Notes: generated by a model from the sequence alone, not told the origin. Positions 47,281 through 60,284 are shown, numbered from the stretch's first letter. The stretch is DNA of 64,000 bases from Diospyros lotus (GCF_014633365.1 NC_068344.1:6213327-6277326), one strand, 5' to 3'. Program-made: numbers and translations.

Positions 47281-49039
47281 AAAAAAATGATCCCATGATG
47301 TAAAAGATATAGGATAAAACGTACATGCTTGTACCCTTTGTTTTGCAGCATTTTAGGGAAAGACTAAGAATCAGACTGGGGAGCTAAGGGGATGAAAACC
47401 CTTAGGCTCAGCCCACTGTACATCTCTTATAATCCCAAGTTCAAGTAAGACATATATGAATAAACAGGATTTTCAAACAGAAGAATTCTCATAACATCAC
47501 TAATTATCTGGACAACCATTTGTTAAGGCAGCCTCTAAGAGCAAACATAAGAAAGGATCCAAACAGCTAAAACAAAAACACTAAAATTTCGATCATAAGA
47601 GAATGATGCCCTTATCTTTAATACTTCGTGCCATAAGAGTCGTGCCTGGATAAATCTTGCGGACGTAGCTACTCTTCTGAACCACTAAAACAAAAATAGT
47701 TGTTCTCCTACATAGCAAAAGTAAGCATCCTGTCGAACCATTTCAATAAAACTTCATCATAGCGGATGTAGGCATCTCGTTGAATCGCTTCGACAAAACC
47801 TCATCATAGTGGAAGTATGCATGCTGCTGAACCGATTTGACAAAAACTCATGATATCGGAATTAGGCATCCCACTGAATAGCTTTGACAAAACCTCATCA
47901 TAGCGGAAGTAGGCATCCTGTTGAACTGCTTTGACAAAACCTCATCATTGCAGAAGTAAGCATCTTACCGAACTGCTTTAACAAAACCTTCTGATTGGGG
48001 AAGTAGGCATTCCACCAAATTGCTTCAACAAATTATTGATATTTTGTTTCCAAAAGTAGGTGGCCTAGGAAAATTTTCATCGAACCGCATCACCAAAATA
48101 GAGCACCCCTTAGCGCGCTCTATCCTCTCCTCCTAAAACTTTCTTATGGGCCCAATGCTCTTGCATCTTAGATAGTCCCATCATCTTTGGATGCAAAGAC
48201 TAGGTTCTCTCCCTTAAACTATTGCTCCACTGGTCCTATGCATCGATGCACCAATTAGTGGAAGGAACGAAATTGTAAGAAATTGTTTTTCCTCTGTGCA
48301 AGTCCACTAGTACTTACCCTTTCCACTATAATAGGGCACCTAGGACTATGTACTGCTCCTTGTGGCCAAACCTCTCCACAAAGGGACTTTATGGGTCGAT
48401 ATCCTCCCTCCCGAATGGCCTTGGGGCACAGTGGCAACATCCTAGCTCTGAATGAGACTGGAAGGTAAAAGGCAATTGGTGGACTCGGGCATGTGTCTCA
48501 CCCCTAGTTGCAAGTAGCAGCAATAATACTCCTAGATGATGTCAGATATGAGATGTCTCACGCCTTACTCTAGACCTACAAATATTTATCTCAATTTCTA
48601 TGTATGTCTTGGGGTCGGATATTCCCAATTGCCTCGACAAGTATACCATTACTTTTGAAAGTACTTCATTATCTTTTTGTCATTTCCATAAATTTATATA
48701 TATAATTGATTCACCCTTTATGAGTTGGAAAAGAGCAGCATCCCCTATATGGGGAGTTGGGTTCTCTTTATATACAATAGGAAAATAGGTATCAGGACTT
48801 AGCTCCAAGAGAGGACACGTTTTCAATGGTAATAATTAAATTATTTTCTTACTTCTTATTCAGGTTCCATGCATTCATATAACTTATGCGCATGATAGGC
48901 TCCCAATTGCTCATCCAAACCAATCCCAAAAGAATGCTCATTGTATTCATATTTGTTTAAGTTCTCAAAATACAAAAAGAATAATGAGCCCAAAAAGGTG
49001 AAAAAAAAAAGGGTAGGGATAGCAGCTACTCTCTTCCTA
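47281..49039. other. Unassigned stretch, probably Gypsy-derived
   Basis: Apart from the 47-bp tandem repeat I recognise nothing firm here. A CTCTTTATATACAATAGG TATA-like sequence near 48755 and GC-richer parts suggest LTR or leader DNA. Short frames near 48255-48470 overlap on both strands and are not supported. Confidence 0.3.
47711..48040 (+). repeat. Tandem repeat, 47 bp period, about 7 units
   Basis: The marker GTAGGCATC (or GTAAGCATC) recurs at 47721, 47767, 47815, 47862, 47909, 47956 and 48003, a near-constant 47 bp step. Units hold TGAACCGCTTTGACAAAAC and CTCATCATAGCGGAA. Confidence 0.9.
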
Positions 49040-49560
49040 AATCAAAGTCCCAGGAAATCCATCGTCTTAACCAAGAGCTCCCTGTGTAAAATCTAAATCA
49101 GTGAATTTAATGTCCTCCTAGGCACCTATTGCCTCCATCCCTTGAGAAGCCCCTGGGTCAACTAGTGTGTCTAACTCCGGTACATTGGGGCTCCATGGAC
49201 CAGCATGCTTGTTAAGGATCAGGGTCCTTGAATAACCACTAGTCGTGGATATACCCTATCTTGTCACTATTGAAAATAACATTGGAAAAGTCGATGTCTG
49301 GGTGCGTTCTCTCTAAATACTTTAGGGCCAAGTAAAATCCATACTTCATAAAGCTCGAAGCGTATCTGTCTTCCTCTTCATAGCACACCTAAGATGATTG
49401 ATACTATTTAACCATTTCAGATTTAATGGACTTGATACTTATCCCCTCGAGCTTATCGACTGCTCATCAACTTGCCTTTTCTCTTCAAAAGGTTAGGAGT
49501 AGGAGTCATCTCTTTCTTTCAAGGCTTGCTTCAACTTAGCAGATATGTAAGGGCCTACTC
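49040..49560 (-). pseudogene. C-terminal part of a Gypsy antisense-type extra ORF
   Basis: Minus-strand frames give ISAKLKQALKERDDSYS, then EEEDRYASSFMKYGFYLA and KYLERTHPDIDFSNVIFNSD, then DLDFTQGAL. A helical, charged stretch followed by such a YG-F-LAL-YL block is what I expect of the C-terminal part of the extra ORF ('putative gypsy type transposon' proteins) of plant Tat elements, but this is from memory and unconfirmed. Confidence 0.45.
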
Positions 49561-49599
49561 TCAAATATTCCCACTAGTATAGGATATTCGAAAGGAAGG

Positions 49600-50376
49600 C
49601 GTCACAGTGATGATATAGAACAAAACCATATTAAAACAAACAATTCATTTCATTACTAGCAGCAAAAAGTTAAGTAAGATTTAGTTACATTTCTAATACC
49701 TCATAAGTCTAGGCTCGAAGGCCATATATAATAAATAAGAGGCTCTAGTGTGAATTAACAAAATAAAAATCATTTCATTACAAGGCTCACCAAAATGATA
49801 CTAAGGATCTTCAAGCTAGGACCCATCTCTGTACACCTATATCCCTGGGCCTTAGTCCCACTAGAATTACCCCCAATAACAACCATTTCTTTACCTGGAA
49901 TGGCAAAGAAGATCAAGTGAGCCACAAGGCTAAGCAAGTTCGAGAAACAATAAATACCGAATAGGATCCAAGAACATGGTGACACCAAAAAGAGTAATCA
50001 AGGACTCAACAATTATGTACAAGATTCATAGTTTATGACTTTATCAATTCCAATTTAAATGTATCATGCCACCATATACCACTATGCAAATGTGCATATA
50101 AAGTCAATGTCAATATCAAATCTTGCAGGCTCGCAAGCCATCAATCACACATGCAAAAGTGCATCATGTGAATAGAATCTCATAAAGAAATATGGAGCCA
50201 ACTTGTTGGGCTATGGCCACCTCGGCTCATGTTAGGTGCTCTAGGGTACCCTTTCCCTCCTCGCAAAATAATAGGTGCACAAGATATATATACATCATGT
50301 ATGCATTTGCCAACCACATGCAGTTAAATCCTTATTTTCCCAATATAAATACTTTTAATACCATTCACCCATATCG
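49600..50376 (-). repeat. Gypsy LTR fragment
   Basis: Contains GATGATATAGAACAAAACC, similar to GAATGATATCGAACAATAAC at the equivalent place in the next LTR (50430), a TACCTGGAATGG block and the stem-loop TGAGCC-ACAA-GGCTAA with GCAAG at 49918-49938. The left boundary is unclear. Confidence 0.5.
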
Positions 50377-53300
50377 TGTAACGGCCCACCTCCCGGAGCC
50401 TCCGCGACATAGAGGATTCGTGAGAAAGTCATTATTTGAATGATATCGAACAATAACAAAACTAAAACCCACACACAACCCTTAAAGATACCATAACCTT
50501 TTATCACATAACATTTAATAATCGTTCTTCCATAAGAATTCACACCATGGGCCCACCCAGCCTTCATAAAATACATCCATCTCAAACATATAAAATGTTA
50601 CTTTAACACAAGCATAATGACACCCAGAACCTAGTCTCGAGAGGACTCTACACTTGCTATCATGACTTGACGATCTGGACCCAACTCTGTCGTATGCACC
50701 TGTGATCTAAGGATACTCTTACCTGGAATGATGGAAAGCAAATGTGAGTCATAAGACTCAGCAAGCTCTAGAAAGGAAGGTTGTAGGTTAAAGACATAAC
50801 TCTTCCCATAACACCCCATGCAATTCATGTCAATGCAACGTTATACCATGTCATGTCCAATACCTACCTTATCCCTAGATGCATAAACATATGGTAAACT
50901 CCACATAAATAGTCCTTAGGGCCCACATCAAACACACATTGGCTCCCAAGTCTAACATACAAACCTGATAGTAGCCTATCATAGGCTACTATACCATTTC
51001 CCTTACACGTCCCTTCCTGTCACTTACAATATAATCTGTTACCATGGGTCTCACCCCACGGTCTTACTGTTGCCATGGGTTTCACCCCAAGGTCTTACTG
51101 TGGGCCACTTCCATGGTATACACTCTGTGGTGGGTGCCACCCATCACCCATACTCATCACTTATAGCCATACATTCTTACCATCCAATGAAACAAGTAGA
51201 AAATGCAATGGCTTTTGCAACATAAATGTGATGACAACGCCCTCATAAACCAAGCATCAGGCCATGCTACGCCCACATAGGAATACCCGCATGCGATTGT
51301 TGGAAATGTATGCCCTAAAGACATGTTTTGTTTAATTTATGGTAATGATGTTTCTTTTATTCGGTTCATGGCACATATATTATTTGCATTTAATTATTGG
51401 AAAAGTGTCCATGCTATTAAGTAAGTGATTCATGTGATGGGTCGTTCTTCACAGTTAGGCATGAATCATGGGTACTTAATAAGCAAGAAAAATATTACTC
51501 TTGATCTTTTGATAGAACTGGGCATTCTATCATGATAAGATCATTGTGCAATAGATCCTAATGGAGGATGGCTTGCCTTAGCCAGTAAACAGTCTGTTTA
51601 CTCTAATTGTACAAGCGCATTTGGAATGCGTAGAGTGGACATGTGATAGAAGCTAATGACAAAGTACTAATTATCATGGAGCTAGTCTATCACTGCTACT
51701 ACGTGGACGAGTACTCTAATACTTGAGTATTAGTTGGTGGTCTAGTGAACCTAGAGCTATATACTTTGATTCATTGTAGATGAGGTCTATCAAAGATCAA
51801 TATCCTTTTGAGTTGGGAGTATGGTTTCTAATTAGCTAAGACAGACTAATACAAGATAGTTTCTGTGATTCACCCCCTTGTGATTGTCTAAGAATAATCA
51901 AATAATCCAGGGCCCTGGGAACGTGACTTAAGAGTGTGTGCTTCTGGGTAGCTCCCAGTGATAAGCAAGTACATTCGAGTAGTCACGGATTATTGGACTA
52001 GTGATCTAAGGATGGTAGAAATCATTTAGAGAGGTGTTAGTACATTACTCCTTTCTAAACGATGGGTGTTACGCATAGGGGTATTTTCGTCATTACACTA
52101 GTAGGTCAAAGACATGGCATATGCAAAATTATTCGTGGGGTCAGTGTTACCATATGGTGATAGTTGGAACACTTAGAATGACAAAATATAGCTACTAGGT
52201 AGCAGGGATATTTTGGTCATTTTAGTAGCCGTGAATAATTTGTCTTTTGGTCCCCGGGGTAGCTCGATGTAACTCATGTATTTTTTAATACATTTGGCTT
52301 GTTGGGTGAATTACATTGAGAGAGAATTATTTTATTCAGGATGGTCCATAATTAATTGGGCTAGAATAAAATAATAGTTCATTAGTTTAATTAATTAATT
52401 GGGCTAACCCAATTAGAAAATTAATTAAATGGACTTGGCCCATTAGGGTTTGGCCCACTAGGGTTTTAACCCTAGGGTTCTCCCTATATATATCTCTCTT
52501 TGGTTGTTTTTCATCCAAGGTCGTTTTTGCTCTTCTTCACCGAAAGAGAGGCCACGAGTTCGAGTCATACTCCGAAAGATCGAAAGAGTGCTTTTGAGTT
52601 CTAATGCGAAGGAGCCAAAGGATTGCAGGACAGCCGTCGTCTCCACCACGCGAAGAAGCTCCTGCTCATCCTGCTCCTATCGCTCCATTCCGTCCGGTAA
52701 TCTGCCGAAAAAGTAAGTCTCCTAGATTCTAATCAATACGAGGAACGTTTTTTGATTAAAACACTTCCGTTGCATGCTTTTGTATCCTCGTTCATGATCC
52801 TTCAGCGATATGCTCTAAATGCACCGGCTCACCTAGAGTACCCAAGTTGGCTCTTAGACTAACTGGGTCATGCAAAAGCTCACACATGCCATCACACACA
52901 AAGCATGTCCCCTAAGTGAATGCAACCCAGTCCCTATTCAGCACAGACATTATGATATGCACAAACAAAGGCGGGAATCTGGCAGTTCCATCTCTTCTGG
53001 CCCGTCTAGCGCTTATCGTAACAGCTGATGACTAGCGCCCATACATCCAGCCATCAACTGCCACAACCCACCATCGATAGTCAGTGGATTTGTACCCCAT
53101 ACCCTTAGACACCCATAGATGACATTAAACTTAGTCACTTAAGCTTATCATTTCACACATTTAATCCATGACAACATAGACACCATTATGTCATCCACGT
53201 TCTCATCTCTTCTCATATATAGGAAACCATCTCCACACCCATAATAAATTATTAACATAACCCCATTAAACCATAATCAACTCTTCTAAGAACCTAGCCC

Positions 53301-54397
53301 AATGGGTACAACATCATTCCCAAAGAAAGCGGATCGGCACGAAGCCCCTTGATTGATGAAATGAAAGACACCAAAACATCATTTACTTAACTTATTTAAT
53401 CATCAATATACCCATTGTTAATGTATAAGTCATGGAATGGTTGCCGCGCGGATTACTCTTATTAATTCGTGGAACCGAGTCACGGTGAGCGAGGGTTTAA
53501 AATATAAGAAATCGCGAAGACTTTCATAGGAAATCAAGGATATGAGGAGAGGGTTAGGAGCTTGCCTTTACTTAGCCAATTCTTTCCCTTTTCGCACTCC
53601 CGCTGCGAAGTAAAACGTTTAACAAAAAATAATAAGTCTACGGCCTATATTAATCAAATCTAACTGTATAAAACACGTAACTTAATTGTGTAAAACTTAT
53701 AATCTAAACATAAAATGCTTTCACTAATTTTATCCACGTACCTAACTATCTTAACCACAGATTAACTCCCAAATCCCTTAACTTTCCTCTTTCCTGAAGC
53801 TGGTTGCGCCCTCTTCTCCCTTAATTTTCTCTCCTTCCTCCTCTCTTTTCCTCTCTGTTTCACGCACGCATTCCGGCCAAAATGGCCTTTAAATTGGCAA
53901 GGAAAATCTTGGTGGCCAAGCCATCCCCACATCCCTAGGCTAATCATTCTACTTAATTAGAAAGGGATTGCATTCCAAATTGCAGAGGCTGGACACGTGG
54001 CTCCTCATTGCCCATATATTAACATATTATATATTATGCCATTGATAAACTATATGATAATATTATATATATATATATATTACCTATTCATATTGAGAGC
54101 AAATTATGCATGACATCCTGCTCCAAATTGCTATCACTTCTTTTATGTAATTACTTAATTATTTTATTTTATATATAAACATATTAATATTTCTAATATT
54201 TTATTTACCTTAAACACTTAATAATCTAAGTCCTAGGAATTCTACAAACTTCTGATCACTTCCTCATTCAAAAATACAATAAATTTAATATTCTCTTTTA
54301 AACTTCTTTAGGTCACAAATATTCCATAAATCACCAATCACTCTAAAATGCTGGAATTAATAATTATTATTAATCTCCTAAATTCTGGACGTTATAT
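50377..54397 (-). mobile_element. Gypsy LTR split by a Copia solo LTR
   Basis: Starts TGTAACGGCCCACC and appears to end near 54397 with GGACGTTATA (expected GGACGTTACA). Removing the nested Copia LTR leaves about 2.5 kb, the same size as the LTR at 19883-22373. The flanks TATCG and TACCA agree only partly, so the far end is tentative. The stem-loop TGAGTC-ATAA-GACTCA with GCAAG lies at 50745-50765. Confidence 0.6.
51298..52804 (+). mobile_element. Copia solo LTR with perfect target duplication
   Basis: TGTTGGAAATGTATGCCC to CATGATCCTTCA, 1507 bp, flanked by GCGAT at 51293-51297 and 52805-52809. A TATATATATC TATA-like run lies at about 52484-52493. No relation to the other Copia LTRs in the window was seen. 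Confidence 0.92.
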
Positions 54398-55159
54398 ACC
54401 AGGTCTTTCACCATCATCAGATAAATCTAGCATATCGTACTTTATAATATTTACCACATTCATAATTCAATTTATAACACCGTTTATATCACCGAAATAA
54501 ATTTGGGAGATCCTATTTACGGTTAAATCTTGATTCACCTTTTGAGGAGTATTATAGATTTAATATGCTATTTTTTCCATCATATAATTTCTTTGAATTC
54601 ATTTAACTGGCCAGTATGCATTTACTTGCATTCATGCTCATAGCTTAACCATAAGAAAGAATGGGTAACCCAAAAAGAATTACATATCAAGGATTCCTTA
54701 AATTTTTAGATTTTTGGGTGATTTCAAAGAATTGACTCTGGTTCAATATTTGATCAATTTCCCCAAACAAAGTTTTGAAATTTAAATTCAAAAAATCTAG
54801 TTTCGGGAACAACAAACGGATTGATAGTTGGAATTATCCACCAAAAGTTATTCCATAAAAACTACAACAATGTGGAATTCAATATGAAGCCTAATAACAT
54901 GGATAATATATTGAAACGAAGCCTAGGATGTCTCGTTTATAGTCCAATGAAAGGATTTCAAGTTGGAGATTGGAACATAAATTTATAGGCCAAAGAATAC
55001 CATGTGGTCAGATTACACGAAAATAGTAAGCTACCAATTTCTTGGCAGATTAACAAAAGAATACCATGTGGTCAGATTAACCAAATCACAAGGAGATATA
55101 CCTAAAGGAATGAAGCACGGTTAGATTCGCTATAGTAAATCACGAATTTGAGAGGCACA
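54398..55159. other. AT-rich stretch, nothing recognised
   Basis: No open frame, LTR end, PBS or protein motif recognised. The sequence AAAGAATACCATGTGGTCAG occurs twice, near 54994 and 55058, as a short local duplication. Confidence 0.4.
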
Positions 55160-55960
55160 TTTGAATGATTTATAGCACCTTTAGATGATAGAGAAATTCA
55201 TTCGGATGAGGGCACTATAGCATTTGAATGTTAGGAAAAAATTAGCATAATTTGATCAACTTTCATGAAATTCATCCAGATGTGGGAGAAATTCATTCGG
55301 ATGGATAGATATACATATGAGAGACATTCAAATGCCTTAAGACACATTCAGATGAGGATACACATTCATGAGGGGGCATTCGAATGGCAACATGAATATA
55401 TTTGGATATGGATTTATACACATAAGGGATAGTCAGATGTTACATATAGGCATTCGGGTATGGAATAAGTAAAATTTGCTGGAGATATTCGGATGGCTTT
55501 ATGTATACATGAAAGTGATAGCTAGATGAGCATAGGCGTATTCAGATGGTTTATTTGCACATTCGAATAGATTTATAAAATTGTGAATGCAGCATTTGAA
55601 TGACCTAATGCCCATTTGGATAGAGCTATACACTGGAACAAAAAAAAATGGCATTCAGATGTAATACTGTAGCATCCGGATGTTTAGACAAAAAAAAAGA
55701 ATGAATGAATCAAATTATATGAAATGCATCTGGATGTGGGAGAAACTCTTTCGGATGAGGCTTTATGTTCATAAAGGGGACATCTGGATAGAGCATTTTC
55801 ATATTTGGTTAAGCTCACAAATATATCACGGCTTTGGCTAGAATTTAATGAAGGTATCTGGATGTGTTTAAGCCTATTTGGATATGCATTTGGACTTCTG
55901 TGTCTACCATTCGGATTGCCAGGAGCCTATTCGGATGGGCTTGAGTGATTATGAGGGGAC
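55160..55960 (+). repeat. Array of CATTCGGATG / CATCCGGATG motifs
   Basis: More than 20 variants of a 10-bp motif around the palindrome CATCCGGATG, spaced about 15-50 bp apart (for example near 55197, 55290, 55487, 55674, 55750 and 55945). Most deviations are single transitions, such as CATTTGGATA or CATTCAAATG. No LTR ends are recognised, so the host element is unknown; density and spacing match the LTR arrays elsewhere. Confidence 0.85.
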
Positions 55961-55969
55961 CATTTGAGA

Positions 55970-56687
55970 GGCCCACCTCTCATATTCTGTGTGGTCCCTG
56001 ACATCGTGCTCCAAGTCCCTTACTTTATCCTATAAGCATAGAGCGCGATAGACCTTCTAGCCTTTGTCTACCTGGGCCTTGATTAGGTCAGCTCAAGCCT
56101 TCGTTGTGGCCATCGCCTAGTATTGAATTCCCTGTTAAGCAAAGTTCAAATATCATAAGCCGCAATAAACATCAGGGAAGTGCTAAAAGAGGAATTCCAA
56201 GTTTTCCATCCCTTAGTTAAATATTGTTCTTCCATGTCAAGGTGGCTTAGTGTATCCCCTGAATATCTCACCTCGTCTCGCAACATTATCGAGGTATACA
56301 TCAACCTCGCCAACAATGCCCAGCTCTAAAATGGTATTTGTATCCAAGAGCCTTGGACGGGTAATAAATTCGTGCCCTTTTACTTGCTGGCACCCTGCTT
56401 ATGCCACTCCCTCGTTGATGGGGCCTAAGTTGGGAAATAAGGGTAGATGGGACCTAGTTTCTGAAGCCAGTACTCTCCTTACCGGTTTCTCCATCGAATG
56501 TGGAAAAGGTAAGTTGTTGATGGCCTTATTTTGGCCATGATTCCTCTCCAACTCTACTTGGGCCTCATCATTTTCCCTAGCTTCCTATTCTTCCTGTGCA
56601 GCTGCTATAGTCGCTTGGGCCCTTGGCCTCAATCGTGATGGCTCTAGAATCTCTCCCTTCTCAATAGCCTTATCTGCCTGTGGGGGG
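55970..56687 (-). pseudogene. C-terminal part of Tat antisense extra ORF
   Basis: Minus-strand frames read HGQNKAINNLPFPHSMEKP, LASETRSHLPLFPNLGPINE, LLDTNTILELGIVGEVDVYL and, further on, ADLIKAQVDKG and DKVRDLEHDVRDHTEYE, a charged helical end. The part before it on the minus strand (58877-60123) carries the N-terminal domain; the solo LTR at 56688-58871 splits the two. Several stops. Confidence 0.55.
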
Positions 56688-58871
56688 TGTTAGTGTTGGT
56701 GCCCTAATGTTAGATTTAGATGGCATATGGCATTTATTATTATGGGACTAATGATTTAATTCTTGCAATATATAACAAAATGTGTTTTCATATTTTGAGG
56801 TCATATCTTCATTCATAGCTTTCCAATCATTATTAATGAATGAGTCCCTAGATTTCTTGTTGAAGGTCTTATTCTTAAATGTTAAGAATATGTGATAATT
56901 GACCTTTGTAATAAGGATATCTTAATGACAATTCCTAGTCCTTAGACTTCTCAGAAGGGGCCTATGATTAGTCGAGTACAGACTGGCACATGTGATACTA
57001 CCTTTGATTAGTATGAGATGATAATGATAAAGAATGGTGAGTCACATGCCATAATCCATGAGATGGATATAGTACACATACGGGTAGGTGTTAGCGGAAC
57101 ACTTATTGAATGTGATGCACATAATAGATCACATGGCTGAGAGGATCTATGATCTATCACAGGCTTCGATTATGTTTCTAGTCTTGTGACTGGAGGCAAC
57201 ACAGTTGTCTTGTATGTTAGTGTAAGGGATTTTTCGTTGCTAAGAACCATCCAGATACTAGGTGAGAGATGCACCGTGTGGGCTCTGTGTAGTGGCATAT
57301 GGAGGCAAGTGATTGCTAATGGGATCCATCGACCTTTAGCATGAGGTGAATATCCTATGCGATAAGTGGTGGTCTTGATTGTAGAAACCCCTGGGCAGGG
57401 TACACTTGATTGGAAAGTGTCCGAAAGAGTTTCGATGTGTCATCTCAATCTCACCACATTGATTTTGGCATAGTCATCGAGTTAGTAAGTTTGATTAATC
57501 CATGACTCTCACTCAATTGGGATGATAACTGATGGAGGGATCATAGTACACGAAAATCGAAAGCTCAAATAGGTTCTATTTTGAAGTAAGATTGCATTAC
57601 TGGTAGGATCACTCTAACATAATGTTAGTTTTTACTCCGGGTCTTTCAAGGTACATCAAGGAGATTGAGAGATCCTCATTGTAGACCAAAATGTTTGGTC
57701 AATGTCAAAGAGATTGATATATCCTGATTGCTACTTAGTAGTGAACTTAAAAGGTCACACGCACATCCGAGAGTGATAGTTGACTAAGTGATTAAGGTTG
57801 AAACTATTATTAAGAGTTGATGATGCTTGCCATTAAGAGTTAACGGATTGGGTTAAATGATTAATTAATAAGGAGAAATTATCAAGAGTTTACGTGCATG
57901 CCATTAAAAGTTAATGAGGGCCTTAGTGTCATTATGAGATAACGAAAGTGCTATTAAGAGTTAATAATGGGCTTAGATGTAATTTCTGGAAGTTTTGGGC
58001 AAAGGGGCCAAAAAGATTGACATCCTTGGGAAATTGTCGACCGTTACGAAATGATTTGTCAACAGTCCTATCGATCTGGATAGAAGATTACACGATCGTT
58101 TGTCAATTTGTGAAACAGAAAGCTAGGGCACGTGGCAATGGTTGACAAAGGGAGGACAACATGCGTCCTTCTAGTCTCCACCTTGTTCCTAGCCCGATTT
58201 CAATGTCTCTTGTCTCTAGTGAGGATGATTAGGCAGCTAGGGTTTTGGTTATTTTTTATATATAAGCTAAAAAGAGAGAGATTGGAAACAAGAGGCAGTT
58301 ATTGCTTTTATTTCTCTCAACCCTATCCTGAATTTTTCTCTAGTTTCAGAGCTTTTAAGACACTTTGATTGCCCTCCTTCCATTGCTCCTCTTGCTTTCT
58401 GATAGCTATTGTAGCCCATTGTTCTTGATAGTGAGACTATCAAGTTTGAGAAGCCCCTTTGATTTGAACCCATTTCATTTCCAACCTTAATATCCCTTTC
58501 TCTCTCTCTCTAGTATAAAGAAAGAATGTTGGGATTCACCATCTTGCTGGAGCATGGACTGACTAGGCCTCCCATGATTTCAGGAGATAGTTTGGTCAAA
58601 CCGAAAAAGTTTTGGGAGCTATTTTTGGAGGAAGGAGTTGCTGCTATTGGGAGGATTTCAGCCCCTTCATCGACCTTCAAGAGTTAAAAGGTATATTTAT
58701 TAAACCCCCTATGGCATGGTTTAGTTTCAATCAACATATGGACATTGGAAGCGAGTCTTGCAAGGTCATTTTGGTTTATTTTTTCACTACCCTCTTTGAT
58801 GGTTTAGAAAAATATTTTTGAAATCGATTAAAACCTTGAATTAGTACACCTATTAATGGTGTTCCTCATCA
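56688..58871 (+). mobile_element. Solo LTR of the Copia II family
   Basis: TGTTAGTGTTGGTGCCC to GTTCCTCATCA, 2184 bp, flanked by GGGGG at 56683-56687 and 58872-58876. A TATA box TTATATATAAGC lies near 58252. The LTR is complete, so it is the best reference for the truncated and split Copia II LTRs. It separates two parts of the minus-strand Tat extra ORF. Confidence 0.95.
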
Positions 58872-58876
58872 GGGGG

Positions 58877-60123
58877 ATGGCGGAAGGTTCGCCATAGAGA
58901 AATTGAAAAAATCCTCTGAAAGTGGGTCCGTAGAAGTTCCTGACTAGCTAAGACCTTCTCCATCTGTCCTGACCTTCTTATTCCTCTAGGCTAGCAAAGT
59001 TTCTTCTCCTTCAGCTTCTTCTAGCAAAGGAGTAGCCCGTGCAACCGGCAACTGTATCTTTTGAAGGGCCTTTTATGCCCGTTGTTCTGATTCCTACTAC
59101 TTAGCCCGTACCACTCTCTAAAGCCTCCTCATCTCTGCACATTCAATCAAATCATCATTGCAATTATCGAATATCAATATTTAAAAAGCATCAAAATGCA
59201 AAGTGAAGAGATAAGGGTTAGGGTGAGCACCCTTAGGGTTTGACTCCCCTTCAAGCCCTTCTTTCTCCTCTCTGGCTACATCCAAGTCCCTTGTAATATC
59301 CACCTCTTCATCATCTCCCTCACATTCCTCTCTTCTTCCTCTCTTGTTATTATCTGATAAAGAGGATGATAAGGATGGGGAAATGGTCGCCTAAGAATTG
59401 ATCGGTCTTGAAGAACCCGCACCATCGTGCCCTTCAATAACCATCCATCCCATCTCCATTAGATGTATATCATTTATTAATTTTGATAAAACTACTGAGC
59501 CTCATTCGATCAGTCTATTGATATCATCTTGGTGATCCTTCACCAATGAATCTACTTCTTCCCAATTGCACCTTTGCTCCTCAATCTCTTAGTGTGCCAA
59601 TATTCTGATACCCCCAGTGTCCCGTAGGCGGTGTGACCACTATCCACCTAGTCTCAAAATCATCTCTCTTTTGAGGTCCACCCCTAAACAATTTAATCCT
59701 AAAATGCATCCGCTAGAGGGACACGAATTCCTTCTCCCCACTTATAGTGTGAGCGGGATAAAAGCAGGGAAATAAGGACATCATAGGTTCCACCCCTCGC
59801 TCCTTGCACAAAATAAAAAATCCTGCCAGCATGACCCAGCCATTAGGATGCAACCGTGCTGGCATTAATATTTCCTCCCTTAAAAATTGCATCTCGAATG
59901 GGTGCAAGGGAATCCTAAGTCTTGTTCGCAAGCTATCTAAATGTATCACTACATCTCCTTCCCTAACGGTAGCAGTAAGTTCTCTTTTCCTTAGACCCCT
60001 TGGTTTACATGACTCGAGGATACAGAATGATCGTGCAAGGTCTTTAGCTTATTTTCCTTTTACAACTAAGGGTCTCATCCGTGGGGAGATGATAATATTA
60101 GTAGGAGGTTGTTTGAAATCCAT
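58877..60123 (-). pseudogene. Tat antisense extra ORF, N-terminal domain
   Basis: A minus-strand ATG at 60123 opens MDFKQPPTNIIISPRMRPLV. Then come LRKRELTATVREGDVVIHLD, LRIPLHPFEMQFLREEILMP, ARLHPNGWVMLAGFFILCKE and GVEPMMSLFPCFY, closely resembling the 'putative gypsy type transposon' domain (PF04195, from memory: PLHPF...L...L.P.QL.PN.W....GF..LC...GV.P). After that, frames are broken, with a charged region near 59050-59300. The gene runs against the element, which ends with its PPT and 3' LTR at 60424. Such additional ORFs between pol and 3' LTR are known in plant Tat elements; their role is unknown. Confidence 0.75.
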
Positions 60124-60284
60124 TTCACCTCTAAGAGTTAAATTGTTCAGCAAGAGAGAGTCTTCCAAAGAAGTAGAAAACTTCGGGGGCCGAACAAAGG
60201 TCTTCAAGATGGAAAGAAGTCTTCGGGAGCTCTGGATGACTCAGGCTCTTTGGGGTAAAAATGTGGCCCATTCGATACTACCAT

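Noticed and set aside
47711..48040. Centromeric satellite
   Set aside because: Only about seven diverged units with a 47-bp period. This fits a tandem repeat inside a retroelement better than a satellite array.
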